A stretch of DNA of 64,000 bases, taken from NCBI RefSeq assembly GCF_042651565.1, contig NZ_JBHSDF010000004.1. One strand, written 5' to 3'. Positions 24,369 to 34,116 of the stretch are shown here, piece after piece (the first letter of the stretch is position 1; each line of letters begins with the position of its first letter). The notes under the pieces were generated by a model, which saw only the letters and a program-made list of their open reading frames with translations, was not told where the DNA came from and did no database searches. The stretch is from Salinispirillum marinum. GTDB lineage: Bacteria; Pseudomonadota; Gammaproteobacteria; Pseudomonadales; Natronospirillaceae. The translations under genes and the position numbers were made by a program.

Positions 24369-25205
24369 ATGAACGAGATATTTGACCCGGAACAGCCTGA
24401 CTATATTCATCGCTTGGCGGTGGGTGTGGAATACATGGGTGGTCGTTATTCGGGCTGGCAGGCTCAGGCATCGGGCACACCGACGGTGCAGACAACGCTA
24501 GAAACGGCGTTAGGACAGGTCGCGGATCATCCCGTTCGTTTGTACTGTGCTGGTCGTACCGATGCCGGAGTGCACGCCACCGCTCAGGTGGTACATTTTG
24601 ATACAGCAGCGCAGCGTTCGCCCTATGGCTGGATCCTGGGCACCAATACGCATTTGCCCAAAGACATCAGTGTGCAATGGGTAAAGCCCATGGATCATAA
24701 CTTCCATGCGCGTTTTATGGCTCGAGCACGGCGTTACCGGTACGTGATCTATAACCACACTATCCCGTCGGCTGTTCTGCGGGAAGGGATGACGTGGGAA
24801 AAGCGACCACTGGCGGTTGAGCGTATGCAGGCGGCTGCGAACCTCTTGGTCGGCGAGCACGATTTTAGCGCTTTCCGAGCGGCGGCGTGTCAGGCCCACA
24901 GTCCGATCAAGACGGTGTATCACTGTCGGGTTGTGCGGCAAGGCCGGATGGTGGTGATCGATGTACGCGCCAATGCATTTTTGCACCATATGGTGCGCAA
25001 TTTCGCGGGGGTGCTCATGACCATTGGTTGTGGCGACGCGCCAGTGCAGTGGGCTGCCGATGTGCTGTCAGGGCGTTCAAGACGTGAAGGCGGTGTCACA
25101 GCACGGCCAGATGGCCTGTATTTCGTCGGCGCGGAATACGACAACGCGTTCAGGCTTCCCCAGCCTGCGGTTGGGCCCGCATTTTTGGGAGAACATTTAT
25201 GGTAG
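24369..25205 (+). CDS. truA: tRNA pseudouridine(38-40) synthase
   Basis: A 278-residue TruA that isomerises uridines 38-40 in the tRNA anticodon arm. The catalytic Asp is in CAGRTDAGVHATAQVVHF (about residue 62); also GVEYMGGRYSGWQ near the N-terminus, RARRYRYVIYN, and the C-terminal FLHHMVRNFAGVLMTIG block. The C-terminus overlaps the trpF start by 7 bp. Start ATG at 24369; a shorter form starting at a later methionine is possible because the first 12 residues are not conserved in my experience. Confidence 0.95.
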   Translation: MNEIFDPEQPDYIHRLAVGVEYMGGRYSGWQAQASGTPTVQTTLETALGQVADHPVRLYCAGRTDAGVHATAQVVHFDTAAQRSPYGWILGTNTHLPKDISVQWVKPMDHNFHARFMARARRYRYVIYNHTIPSAVLREGMTWEKRPLAVERMQAAANLLVGEHDFSAFRAAACQAHSPIKTVYHCRVVRQGRMVVIDVRANAFLHHMVRNFAGVLMTIGCGDAPVQWAADVLSGRSRREGGVTARPDGLYFVGAEYDNAFRLPQPAVGPAFLGEHLW

Positions 25206-25882
25206 CACCCGTTATGACCCAGAGAACGCGCGTAAAAATTTGCGGTTTGCGTAGTGCAGAGCATGTGCACGCGGCTGTTGCTGCCGGAGCCGATGCGCTG
25301 GGCTTTGTGTTTTATCCACCTAGCCCCCGGGCCATAACACCCGACGCGGCGGCGGAACTGGTGGCGTTGGTGCCGCCGTTCGTGCAAACCGTTGGCTTGG
25401 TGGTGAATCCGGACCCGGCCGAGTTGCAGCAATGGGTGCAAACCAGTGGGGTTGATATGCTGCAATTTCATGGCGATGAGACGCCGGAGTTCTGCGCACA
25501 AGTGTGCCAGCAGATGAGTCAGCGTATCGGCCTACCGTTTTTTAAGGCGATTCGCATGAAGCCGGGTCTGGATCTGGAAGCTGAGTTGCCACAATGGCAC
25601 GCTGCTCGTGGCATTTTGTTGGACGCTTGGCACCCCGATTTGCCGGGCGGCACGGGCGAACAGTTCGATTGGGCTAACGTACCCGAGCGATGGCGAAGCC
25701 GAATCATTCTAGCGGGTGGCCTGACACCGAATAATGTTGGTCAGGCGATTCGTACCGTACAGCCCTATGCAGTCGATGTCAGTGGTGGCGTTGAAGCGCA
25801 AAAAGGGGTGAAAGACACCGCACGTATTCAGGCCTTTTTGGCCGCTGTCAGACAAGAGGATAACCGTCATGACCGTCAGTAA
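25199..25882 (+). CDS. trpF: Phosphoribosylanthranilate isomerase
   Basis: A 227-residue TIM-barrel enzyme of tryptophan synthesis. The catalytic Cys is in VKICGLRSAEHV and the catalytic Asp in ILLDAWHPDLPGGTGE; the phosphate-binding C-terminal half has ILAGGLTPNNV and VDVSGGVE. Start ATG at 25199 has GGGAG 8 bases upstream; ATG 25214 would also fit. It overlaps truA by 7 bp and trpB by 14 bp, so truA-trpF-trpB-trpA form one transcription unit. Confidence 0.96.
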   Translation: MVAPVMTQRTRVKICGLRSAEHVHAAVAAGADALGFVFYPPSPRAITPDAAAELVALVPPFVQTVGLVVNPDPAELQQWVQTSGVDMLQFHGDETPEFCAQVCQQMSQRIGLPFFKAIRMKPGLDLEAELPQWHAARGILLDAWHPDLPGGTGEQFDWANVPERWRSRIILAGGLTPNNVGQAIRTVQPYAVDVSGGVEAQKGVKDTARIQAFLAAVRQEDNRHDRQ

Positions 25883-27080
25883 AGATTATTTCCAAATGCC
25901 CGATGCCCGGGGTCACTTTGGCATTCATGGGGGCCGCTTTGCCTCTGAAACCCTTATGGCTGCTTTGGATGACTTGGACCGCATTTATCGTTCGTTAAAA
26001 GATGATCCGGCCTTTCAGGCTGATTTTGACCGCGATATGGCTCACTATGTAGGCCGACCATCACCGCTGTACTTTGCCGAGCGGCTAACGGCGAACTGGG
26101 GTGGGGCGGATATCTATTTGAAGCGCGAAGACTTGAACCATACCGGGTCGCATAAAATTAACAACGCCATTGGGCAGGCGCTGCTGGCGAAGCATGTAGG
26201 CAAACGCCGAGTAATTGCTGAGACTGGCGCCGGGCAGCACGGGGTGGCTACGGCCACCGTGGCGGCGCGATTGGGCCTGGAATGTGTGGTGTACATGGGC
26301 GCTGATGACGTTGAACGACAGAAACTGAACGTCTACCGCATGCGTTTGTTGGGCGCCACCGTTGTGCCGGTTACGTCTGGCACGCGCACCTTAAAAGATG
26401 CGCTGAACGAAGCTATGCGGGACTGGGTCACCAACGTGGACGATACCTACTACATCATTGGTACGGTGGCCGGGCCACACCCTTATCCGATGCTGGTGCG
26501 TGATTTCCACGCCATTATCGGCCGCGAAGCCAGACGCCAGATGCAGGAGCAGGCCGGTTGTTTGCCGGATGCCTTGGTGGCCTGTGTGGGTGGTGGTTCC
26601 AATGCGATTGGTTTGTTCCATGATTTTCTGAACGATGAATCCGTTGCTTTATATGGCGTTGAAGCGGGCGGTGACGGGGTTGAAACCGGACGGCATGCTG
26701 CGCCTTTGAGTGCTGGTCGACCCGGTATTCTGCACGGTAATCGTACCTACATCATGGCCGACGACAACGGACAAATTCTGGGCACGCATTCTGTATCCGC
26801 CGGTTTGGATTACCCCGGTGTTGGGCCAGAACACAGCTGGTTGAAAGACGAAGGCCGTGCGACCTATGTTGCGGTGACGGACGATGAAGCCATGGCCGCA
26901 TTTCATGAGCTGACTCGGGTGGAAGGCATTATGCCTGCTTTGGAGACGGCGCACGCCATGGCGTATGCCAAGAAGCTGGCAAAAGACATGGGGCCGGGTA
27001 AACGCATCATTGTGAATCTGTCCGGGCGCGGCGATAAAGATGTGCATACCGTGGCTGCCTTAGACGGCATGCAAATTTAA
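25869..27080 (+). CDS. trpB: Tryptophan synthase beta chain
   Basis: A 403-residue PLP enzyme that condenses indole and serine. The PLP lysine is in NHTGSHKINNAIGQA (about residue 92), with KREDLN just before it, the Glu of AETGAGQHGVATA, and the PLP-phosphate loop CVGGGSNAIGLF (about 239). N-terminal FGIHGGRFASETLM is typical. Overlaps trpF by 14 bp; 16 bp before trpA. Confidence 0.98.
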   Translation: MTVSKDYFQMPDARGHFGIHGGRFASETLMAALDDLDRIYRSLKDDPAFQADFDRDMAHYVGRPSPLYFAERLTANWGGADIYLKREDLNHTGSHKINNAIGQALLAKHVGKRRVIAETGAGQHGVATATVAARLGLECVVYMGADDVERQKLNVYRMRLLGATVVPVTSGTRTLKDALNEAMRDWVTNVDDTYYIIGTVAGPHPYPMLVRDFHAIIGREARRQMQEQAGCLPDALVACVGGGSNAIGLFHDFLNDESVALYGVEAGGDGVETGRHAAPLSAGRPGILHGNRTYIMADDNGQILGTHSVSAGLDYPGVGPEHSWLKDEGRATYVAVTDDEAMAAFHELTRVEGIMPALETAHAMAYAKKLAKDMGPGKRIIVNLSGRGDKDVHTVAALDGMQI

Positions 27081-27096
27081 TCAGGAGTGATGGAAC

Positions 27097-27906
27097 ATGA
27101 GTCGAATTCAAGGCGTAATGGCTGAACTGAAAACCGCCGGTCGTAAGGCGCTTATCCCTTACATCACCGCGGGTGATCCGAATTTGGACACCACGCTGAA
27201 ACTGATGCATGAACTGGTGGCAAAGGGTGCCGATATTATTGAATTGGGTGTGCCGTTTTCCGACCCGATGGCCGATGGTCCAACCATTCAACTGGCTTAT
27301 GAACGGGCGTTGCGCCAAGGCGTTGGCTTGGAAGATGTACTGGCGCTGGTAGGGCGCTTCCGTGAACAGGATGCGTTGACGCCCATTGTTTTGATGGGCT
27401 ACATGAATCCGCTTGAGTTCATGGGTTATGACCATTTTGTACAGTCGGCCGTGGCGGCGGGGGTCGATGGCGTGTTGGTGGTGGACATGCCGCCGGAAGA
27501 ATGCGGTGATTTCACCACCACATTGCATGCGCATGGGCTGGATTCCATTTTTCTGCTGACGCCGACCACCTCCGATGCGCGTGCGCAAGCCATCTGCGCG
27601 CAAAGTTCCGGCTATGTGTACTACGTTTCGATAAAGGGCGTAACTGGCGCCAGCACCTTGGATGTGCAGGATGTCGAGCGTCAACTGACCCGGTTGCGGC
27701 AATTTACCGATTTGCCCATTGCGGTCGGGTTCGGCATTAAATCACCGGCCGACGCGGCGGCGGTGAGCCGGATAGCAGATGGCGTGATTGTCGGTTCGGC
27801 ATTGGTTTCCGTGATTGCCGAGATGGAATTGCACGGAGCCGATGAAATTTCTTCACAAGTGTCTACGATAATAGCCAATATGCGTCAGGCGATGGATCAC
27901 GCATAA
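27097..27906 (+). CDS. trpA: Tryptophan synthase alpha chain
   Basis: A 269-residue TIM-barrel enzyme that cleaves indole-3-glycerol phosphate. Catalytic Glu is in ADIIELGVPFSDPMADGPTI, which also carries the catalytic Asp; VVDMPPEE, YYVSIKGVTGAS (loop 6), and VGFGIKSP with the phosphate-binding GSALV follow. Length is normal. AGGAG lies 9 bases before the ATG. Last gene of the trp unit. Confidence 0.98.
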   Translation: MSRIQGVMAELKTAGRKALIPYITAGDPNLDTTLKLMHELVAKGADIIELGVPFSDPMADGPTIQLAYERALRQGVGLEDVLALVGRFREQDALTPIVLMGYMNPLEFMGYDHFVQSAVAAGVDGVLVVDMPPEECGDFTTTLHAHGLDSIFLLTPTTSDARAQAICAQSSGYVYYVSIKGVTGASTLDVQDVERQLTRLRQFTDLPIAVGFGIKSPADAAAVSRIADGVIVGSALVSVIAEMELHGADEISSQVSTIIANMRQAMDHA

Positions 27907-27920
27907 TTTTGCGCCACTCA

Positions 27921-27942
27921 GGAACGCCATGTCGGGCGTTCC
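27921..27942 (+). terminator. Hairpin after trpA, possible weak terminator
   Basis: GGAACGCC pairs perfectly with GGCGTTCC around ATGTCG, 14 bp after the trpA stop. No T-tract follows, so an intrinsic terminator is doubtful; it may instead protect the 3' end of the trp message. Confidence 0.4.
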
Positions 27943-28082
27943 GTTGGCCAATTTTCCGGGAGACGGACACGAACAAACGCTTGGCATTGGATTTACCGCC
28001 GACAGCCGTTATCATGACGCCACATTGATGCGCCGTCGCCAACCGTTGAGTGACCTGCACCCACCAAGATCAGGAGTTAATC

Positions 28083-28946
28083 ATGAGCAGCTGGCTGGAC
28101 AAACTCGTACCATCCATCATCCGTTCCGAGAATCGTGATAAAGCGAATGTACCGGAAGGTTTATGGGATAAATGTCCAAGCTGTCAGGCGGTGCTTTATC
28201 GCCCTGAATTGGAAAAAAATCTGAACGTATGCCCGAAATGTGATCACCACATGATTCTGTCGGGTAATCGGCGTGTTGATACCTTCCTGGATGCGGAAGG
28301 ACGGGTCGAGATCGCGGTGGATGTAGAGCCGGTAGACCGTTTGAAGTTCAAGGACTCGAAAAAATATAAAGACCGCCTGTCAGCCGCGCAAAAGGCCACC
28401 GGTAACCGAGATGCCATGGTGGTAACCAAGGGTACCGTGGAAGGGGTGCCCGTGGTGGTTGCCGCGTTCGATTTCACCTTTCTGGGTGGCTCGATGGGCT
28501 CTGTGGTGGGTGAAAAGTTTGTTCGTGCGGTGAACGTATGTTTGGAGCACAAGCTGCCGTTGGTGTGTTTTCCAACGTCGGGCGGGGCGCGCATGCAGGA
28601 AGCCTTGTTTTCGTTGATGCAGATGGCGAAGACCTCTGCGGCGATTGAAAAAATGAAACAAGCCCGTTTGCCGTATATCTCCGTAATGGTCGACCCGTGT
28701 TACGGTGGCGTATCCGCCAGTCTGGCGATGTTGGGTGACCTGAATGTTGCCGAGCCGGGCGCTCGTATCGGTTTTGCCGGTCCGCGTGTTATTGAACAAA
28801 CGGTACGTGAAAAACTGCCGGAAGGCTTCCAACGCAGCGAATTTTTGCTGGACCATGGCGCATTGGATATGGTCATTCATCGCAAGAATCTACGCCGCGA
28901 TATCGCTCGTCAACTGCGTAAAATGATGCACTTGTCTGCAGCCTAA
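28083..28946 (+). CDS. accD: Acetyl-CoA carboxylase carboxyltransferase subunit beta
   Basis: A 287-residue AccD, which with AccA transfers CO2 from biotin to acetyl-CoA to make malonyl-CoA. The N-terminal zinc finger is CPSC...CPKC (about residues 30-52) and the crotonase-like core has FPTSGGARMQEALFSLMQM and DPCYGGVSASLAMLGD. The ATG at 28083 has CAGGAG upstream; the open frame extends 11 codons further but lacks conserved residues. Separated from folC by 1 bp. The order trpA-accD-folC is common in this group. Confidence 0.97.
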   Translation: MSSWLDKLVPSIIRSENRDKANVPEGLWDKCPSCQAVLYRPELEKNLNVCPKCDHHMILSGNRRVDTFLDAEGRVEIAVDVEPVDRLKFKDSKKYKDRLSAAQKATGNRDAMVVTKGTVEGVPVVVAAFDFTFLGGSMGSVVGEKFVRAVNVCLEHKLPLVCFPTSGGARMQEALFSLMQMAKTSAAIEKMKQARLPYISVMVDPCYGGVSASLAMLGDLNVAEPGARIGFAGPRVIEQTVREKLPEGFQRSEFLLDHGALDMVIHRKNLRRDIARQLRKMMHLSAA

Positions 28947-28947
28947 C

Positions 28948-30198
28948 ATGCCAACGCACACGGACAGCCTGCCCGTCTGGCTGGCGTGGTTAGAGCAGCT
29001 TCATCCGGCCGAAATTGACCTGGGGTTAGACCGCCTACGCGCGGTCATGGACCGTTTGGCCTTGCCCATAGCCCAAGCCAAGGTCATTACTGTCGCAGGC
29101 ACCAATGGCAAAGGCTCTACCGCTACCCTAACCGCCGAGCTATTGCGTACGCACGGGTACTCGGTGGGGCTCTATACTTCACCGCATTTCTTACTCTTCA
29201 ATGAACGGGTGGTGATTCAAGGCCAACCGGTAACCGACGCCCAAATGGTGGCCGCCTTGCATGCCATTAATCAGGCGCGCCAGGATATTTCCCTCACTTA
29301 TTTCGAATTCACCACCGCAGCCGCTTTGTGGCTGTTTTGTGCGGCACAGGTTGAATACATGGTATTGGAAGTCGGCTTGGGAGGGCGACTGGATGCGGTC
29401 AATGTCGTGGACACCGATTGCGCAGTGGTCACGTCGATTGGCTTGGATCATATGGAGTGGCTTGGCGACAATCTGGATAGCATTGCGCGTGAAAAAGCCG
29501 GTGTGGCGCGTAGGCATAAGCCGTTGTTGGTAGGACCAACGCCTTGTGCGGATACCTTTATGGCTGTGGCGGCTCAAGTCGGCGCAGAACTGACGCTGGT
29601 TGAACCCGTGGAGCTGGATGCGGCGGGGCAGTGGCAGGTCCGCGTGAATGACCAAATCCTTTCTGCGTTACCCACCCCGCTATTGCCCTTGCCCAGCGCA
29701 GTGATGGCATTGCAGGTGTGCGCAGCGTTGGGCTTGACGTTGGATGACGCTCGGGTGAGGGTCGTATTTGATACCGTAGCGATGCCAGGCCGGTTGCAAC
29801 GCATAGAATGGCGGGGTAGAACGCTGTGGCTGGATGTCGCACATAATCCGCACGCTGCTGACTATGTGGCTCGGTTGTTATCCGCCAAGCATGCGCGCTG
29901 GGGAATAATTTTGGGCATGCTCAAGGACAAGGATGCAGCCGGTGTTGTACAATCCCTCGCGCCTTTGAATCCGGATTGGCGATTGGTGACCTTAACGGGC
30001 ACCCGGGGGCAAAGTGCAGACGAGTTGGCGGTCAAAACCGGTTTGTTAACGGCGCCGAATTATGCCTCTGTTCCGGCGGCTTTGGCTGCGGTGGCGGCCG
30101 ACCCAACGATAGATCCTGATATGCCTTGGTTAATTTGCGGGTCTTTTCACACCGTGGCCGATGCGCTGCATCACCTGAATAGCGAAACGCATGGATAA
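28948..30198 (+). CDS. folC: Bifunctional folylpolyglutamate/dihydrofolate synthase
   Basis: A 416-residue Mur-ligase-family enzyme that joins glutamate to dihydropteroate or folate. ATP loop is TVAGTNGKGSTATLTAELL (about residues 47-65), the omega-loop-like YTSPHFLLFNERV follows, then FEFTTAAALWLF, LEVGLGGRLDAVNVV and SIGLDHMEWLGD; the C-terminal domain has WLDVAHNPHAADYVA. Follows accD immediately and overlaps dedD by 8 bp. Confidence 0.96.
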   Translation: MPTHTDSLPVWLAWLEQLHPAEIDLGLDRLRAVMDRLALPIAQAKVITVAGTNGKGSTATLTAELLRTHGYSVGLYTSPHFLLFNERVVIQGQPVTDAQMVAALHAINQARQDISLTYFEFTTAAALWLFCAAQVEYMVLEVGLGGRLDAVNVVDTDCAVVTSIGLDHMEWLGDNLDSIAREKAGVARRHKPLLVGPTPCADTFMAVAAQVGAELTLVEPVELDAAGQWQVRVNDQILSALPTPLLPLPSAVMALQVCAALGLTLDDARVRVVFDTVAMPGRLQRIEWRGRTLWLDVAHNPHAADYVARLLSAKHARWGIILGMLKDKDAAGVVQSLAPLNPDWRLVTLTGTRGQSADELAVKTGLLTAPNYASVPAALAAVAADPTIDPDMPWLICGSFHTVADALHHLNSETHG

Positions 30199-30826
30199 TA
30201 CGCAAAAAAAACGTATGGTTGGCGCGCTGGTATTAAGCGTGTTCCTATTGTTGGCATTGCCGGTACTGTTTACCGGACAGGGGCGTTTGCCCGAAGCTCG
30301 CATTACGGATATCCCGCCGGTGCCGGCCATGCCCGCACCGACGGCGGGTGCACTCGACCCGGCTGCACAAGCGGAGGCGCGCGCCCAATTAGAACGTCGG
30401 GTGGATGAATTGCTGGGCGTGCCTGAAGACGCCGAATCGTCTACTTCTACCTCATCGACTGCATCACCTCCACAGGCGGCTCTTGAGCCGTCTTCTGCCG
30501 AAGAGCGTTCATCAGAGGCTGCCACGTCCATTACCACCGTGCCAAGAACAGATACGCCGGTGGCGCGTGCCGAAAGCGGTGAAATTGTGGCGTGGTCGGT
30601 TCAGATGGGCAGTTTTCGACAAGCTGATAATGCACGCCGCCTGCTGGAACAACTGCGCACAGCCGGTTATGAAGCCTACACAAAACAGTCTGTGTTGTCG
30701 GATGGCTCGGTGTTAACCCAAGTGATGGTAGGGCCAGATGTCGATCAGGAGCGCGCTCGACAACGGAAAGATATCCTGGCCGAAGAATTTGGCTTACCCA
30801 CTCTGGTGGTTCGCTTTCAACCCTAA
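30191..30826 (+). CDS. dedD: DedD-like SPOR-domain cell-division protein
   Basis: A 211-residue bitopic inner-membrane protein: short cytoplasmic N-terminus, one membrane helix (about residues 11-27, VGALVLSVFLLLALPVLF), a low-complexity Ser/Glu/Pro periplasmic linker (about 75-125), and a C-terminal SPOR domain (about 133-211, WSVQMGSFRQADNARRLLEQ). SPOR domains bind denuded septal peptidoglycan. The folC-dedD-cvpA-purF order supports the name. Confidence 0.88.
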   Translation: MDNTQKKRMVGALVLSVFLLLALPVLFTGQGRLPEARITDIPPVPAMPAPTAGALDPAAQAEARAQLERRVDELLGVPEDAESSTSTSSTASPPQAALEPSSAEERSSEAATSITTVPRTDTPVARAESGEIVAWSVQMGSFRQADNARRLLEQLRTAGYEAYTKQSVLSDGSVLTQVMVGPDVDQERARQRKDILAEEFGLPTLVVRFQP

Positions 30827-30837
30827 GGAGTTATCTC

Positions 30838-31326
30838 ATGGTCGTCATTGATTGGGTCATCGTGGTGGTGGTGGTGATTTCCGCCCTCATCAGTTTAAAG
30901 CGTGGCTTCGTGAAGGAGCTGCTGAGCTTGCTCTCGTGGGCAGCGGCCCTGATTGTGGCCAGCTTGTTCAGTGAACGCCTGGCGGGGTTGTTGACCGGTA
31001 TGATTGCTACTGAGAGTTGGCGTCTGGCGGCAGCGTTCGCTCTACTGTTTATTGTTACCCTGATTGTGGGCGCCATGGTAAACCACTTGATCGGTGAGTT
31101 GGTCCGTATGACGGGGCTGTCCGGTTTGGATAGAACGCTGGGTATTGTGTTTGGCCTATTGCGGGGTGTATTGATTGTGATTGCCTTACTGGCGGTCGCC
31201 AAGTTATTTGCGTTGGATGCGTTTTGGCAGGATGCCGTGATTGTCCCATGGATCGAACCTCTGATCAGTTGGACGGGGCAATATGTGCAGGGTGCATCGC
31301 AACGTGTGATTGAGCTTAGCCGTTAA
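30838..31326 (+). CDS. cvpA: CvpA family inner-membrane protein
   Basis: A 162-residue protein with four predicted membrane helices and the family N-terminus VIDWVIVVVVVISALISLKRGFVKELLSLLSW (shown in part; the conserved part is the SLKRGFVKE loop) plus GLDRTLGIVFGLLRG. CvpA was found through colicin V production and is linked to envelope homeostasis; its biochemical role is unsettled. AAGGAG precedes the ATG. Co-directional with dedD and purF, which it precedes by 20 bp, as in E. coli. Confidence 0.92.
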   Translation: MVVIDWVIVVVVVISALISLKRGFVKELLSLLSWAAALIVASLFSERLAGLLTGMIATESWRLAAAFALLFIVTLIVGAMVNHLIGELVRMTGLSGLDRTLGIVFGLLRGVLIVIALLAVAKLFALDAFWQDAVIVPWIEPLISWTGQYVQGASQRVIELSR

Positions 31327-31346
31327 TCTGACAGTGAGATAAAAGT

Positions 31347-32876
31347 ATGTGCGGTATCGTTGGCATTTATGGGTATTCCGCCGTTAATCAGGGGCTGTAC
31401 GATGCGTTGACTGTGTTGCAGCATCGTGGCCAGGATGCGGCCGGTATTGTCACCGAACAGGACGGAAAATTTTTCCTGCGCAAAAGTAACGGCATGGTGC
31501 GCGATGTGTTTCGCACCCGGCACATGCAGCGCCTGGTCGGTGACAAGGGCATCGGGCATGTGCGCTATCCTACCGCTGGGTCATCCAGTTCGTCAGAAAG
31601 TCAGCCGTTTTATGTCAATTCGCCCTATGGGATCGTGTTGGCCCACAACGGCAACCTGACCAACGCCGATGAATTAACGCCAGGACTGTATAAGTCGGAT
31701 TTACGGCACATTAATACAACCTCCGACTCCGAAGTATTGTTGAACGCATTGGCGCATGAATTGCAGCGCCGGGGCAAACTGAAGCCTCTCCCGGAAGATA
31801 TTTTCGCCGCCGTTTCTGGCGTTATGGCGCGTTGTCGGGGTGCTTATGCGGCGGTGGCGATGATTTCCGGCCATGGCATGTTGGCGTTTCGTGACCCGCA
31901 CGGAATCCGCCCGGCGGTCTACGGCTCGCGCACGCTGGACGATGGGCGCACGGAATACATGATTGCCTCTGAAAGCGTGGCTTTGGACGCGCAGGGCTTC
32001 GCGATCATTGCCGACATAAAGCCCGGTGAAGCGGTGTACATCGATGAGGCCGGGCAATTGCATACGCATCAGTGCCATGCCGTTGAGCATTTCACCCCGT
32101 GTATTTTCGAGCACGTTTATTTTGCCCGACCCGATTCCATCATCGACGGTATCTCGGTGTACAAATCGCGCCTGCGCATGGGTGAAACGCTGGCCAACAA
32201 GATTTTACGCGAGTGGCCGGACCATGATATCGATGTGGTCATTCCGATTCCCGATACCAGCCGCACATCGGCCTTGCAATTGGCCCACCATTTAGGGGTC
32301 AAGTTCCGCGAAGGGTTCATAAAGAACCGTTATATCGGTCGTACCTTTATTATGCCGGGCCAGCAACAGCGCAAGAAATCGGTGAAGCAAAAGCTCAATC
32401 CGATTGGCTTGGAATTCAAGGGTAAAAATGTCCTGCTGGTGGACGATTCCATTGTGCGTGGCACGACCTGCGAGCAGATCATTGAAATGGCGCGTGATGC
32501 GGGCGCCGCGAAGGTGTATTTCGCGTCCGCCGCACCGGCCATTCGGCACCCGAATGTGTATGGTATTGATATGCCGGCCACCAGCGAGCTAATTGCCCAC
32601 GGACGCACCCTGGCGGAAATCGAGCAGGCCATTGGAGCCGATAAATTGATCTACCAGGATTTGGAAGATTTAATTGTGGCCACGCGCACCCGCAAGTCCA
32701 GCGTGGTGGATTTCGAATGCTCGGTTTTTAATGGCGAGTACATTACTGGTGACATTACGCCGGATTATCTGGCCGCCTTACAGCAACGACGTAATGACAG
32801 TGCGAAGACCAATAAGCGGGATTCCGGTGACGAAAGCGCGCTGATTGACCTGCACAACGACGACAACGAAGAGTAA
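31347..32876 (+). CDS. purF: Amidophosphoribosyltransferase
   Basis: A 509-residue enzyme that commits PRPP and glutamine to purine synthesis. The Ntn glutaminase nucleophile is Cys2 (MCGIVGIYG), exposed after Met removal. HNGNLTNADEL and the C-terminal phosphoribosyltransferase PRPP loop NVLLVDDSIVRGTTCEQI (about residues 361-378) are present. Its stop is 6 bp before metZ. The acidic C-terminal tail is normal for proteobacterial PurF. Confidence 0.97.
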   Translation: MCGIVGIYGYSAVNQGLYDALTVLQHRGQDAAGIVTEQDGKFFLRKSNGMVRDVFRTRHMQRLVGDKGIGHVRYPTAGSSSSSESQPFYVNSPYGIVLAHNGNLTNADELTPGLYKSDLRHINTTSDSEVLLNALAHELQRRGKLKPLPEDIFAAVSGVMARCRGAYAAVAMISGHGMLAFRDPHGIRPAVYGSRTLDDGRTEYMIASESVALDAQGFAIIADIKPGEAVYIDEAGQLHTHQCHAVEHFTPCIFEHVYFARPDSIIDGISVYKSRLRMGETLANKILREWPDHDIDVVIPIPDTSRTSALQLAHHLGVKFREGFIKNRYIGRTFIMPGQQQRKKSVKQKLNPIGLEFKGKNVLLVDDSIVRGTTCEQIIEMARDAGAAKVYFASAAPAIRHPNVYGIDMPATSELIAHGRTLAEIEQAIGADKLIYQDLEDLIVATRTRKSSVVDFECSVFNGEYITGDITPDYLAALQQRRNDSAKTNKRDSGDESALIDLHNDDNEE

Positions 32877-32882
32877 GTTAAG

Positions 32883-34076
32883 ATGGATTGGTCAACCAAA
32901 GGTATAGCGACACAAGCGGTGCGTGCTGGGCAACGCCGTTCCGAAGAACGTGAACATTCGGAAGCGCTGTATATGACGGCCAGCTTTCTATTTGACTCCG
33001 CCGAGCACGCGGCCGCCTGTTTCGCTGGTGAAGCTGAGGGCAATGTATACAGCCGGTACACCAATCCGACCGTGGCGATGTTTGAAGAACGCTTGGCCGC
33101 GATGGAAGGCACTGAGGCGGCGGTTGGCACGGCTTCTGGCATGGCGGCTATCTTGTCGACCTGCATGGGATTGTTGCAAGCTGGGGATCACATCGTCGCC
33201 TCGCGCAGCATCTTTGGTTCAACATCCGTACTGTTCAACAAGTATCTGCACAAATTCGGGGTGCAGGTGACCTACGTTACCTTGACTGATATGAACGACT
33301 GGGCACAGGCTATTCGGCCTGAAACCAAGTTGTTCTTTGCGGAAACACCGTCAAACCCGATGAACGATGTGGTGGACATTCGTGCCTTGGCCGAACTGGC
33401 CCATCAGCATGATATCTGGTTGGCGATCGATAATTGCTTTTGTTCTCCTGCACTGCAAAACCCGGCCGCTTTAGGGGCCGATCTGGTCATTCATACCACC
33501 ACCAAGTACATTGACGGGCAAGGCCGGGCCTTAGGCGGAGCGGTCTGTGGGTCGAAAGCGTTGATTGATGAAGTGGTTGGTTTTCTGCGTTCTGCCGGCC
33601 CTTCCATGAGCCCTTTCAACGCATGGATTTTCATCAAAGGCTTGGAAACGCTCAAGCTGCGTATGCAAGCACATTGCGCCAGTGCGTTGCGGCTTGCGCA
33701 GTGGCTCGAGGCACACCCGGCGGTTGAGCGCGTCTACTATTGTGGTTTACCGTCGCATCCTGGACACGAACTGGCCAAGCAGCAGCAACGTGGTTTTGGT
33801 GGTGTGCTGGCTTTTGTGGTGAAGGGCGGTGCGCAAGGTAAAGATAATGCTTGGCATGTTATGAATGAGACGGAGTTCCTATCCATAACCGCAAATTTAG
33901 GTGATGCTAAGACCACGATTACCCATCCTTACACCACCACACACGCGCGCGTCAGTGATGAAGAAAAAGCGCGGGCAGGGATCGTACCCGGCATGATCCG
34001 GGTGTCGGTAGGGTTGGAAGATATTGAAGACATTATCGCTGACCTCGCACGGGGCTTGGATTCGCTGACGCTTTAG
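32883..34076 (+). CDS. metZ: O-succinylhomoserine sulfhydrylase
   Basis: A 397-residue Cys/Met-metabolism PLP enzyme. The PLP lysine is in IHTTTKYIDGQGRALGG (about residue 205), with VYSRYTNPTVAMFEERLA, the cofactor-ring Tyr region and the C-terminal RVSVGLEDIEDIIADL. In Pseudomonas the metZ gene next to purF makes homocysteine directly from O-succinylhomoserine and sulfide; the same linkage here supports MetZ over MetB. Confidence 0.93.
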   Translation: MDWSTKGIATQAVRAGQRRSEEREHSEALYMTASFLFDSAEHAAACFAGEAEGNVYSRYTNPTVAMFEERLAAMEGTEAAVGTASGMAAILSTCMGLLQAGDHIVASRSIFGSTSVLFNKYLHKFGVQVTYVTLTDMNDWAQAIRPETKLFFAETPSNPMNDVVDIRALAELAHQHDIWLAIDNCFCSPALQNPAALGADLVIHTTTKYIDGQGRALGGAVCGSKALIDEVVGFLRSAGPSMSPFNAWIFIKGLETLKLRMQAHCASALRLAQWLEAHPAVERVYYCGLPSHPGHELAKQQQRGFGGVLAFVVKGGAQGKDNAWHVMNETEFLSITANLGDAKTTITHPYTTTHARVSDEEKARAGIVPGMIRVSVGLEDIEDIIADLARGLDSLTL

Positions 34077-34116
34077 GTCGATGGGTTCCGGTGCGACGTC
34101 CTAACACGAGGGAATT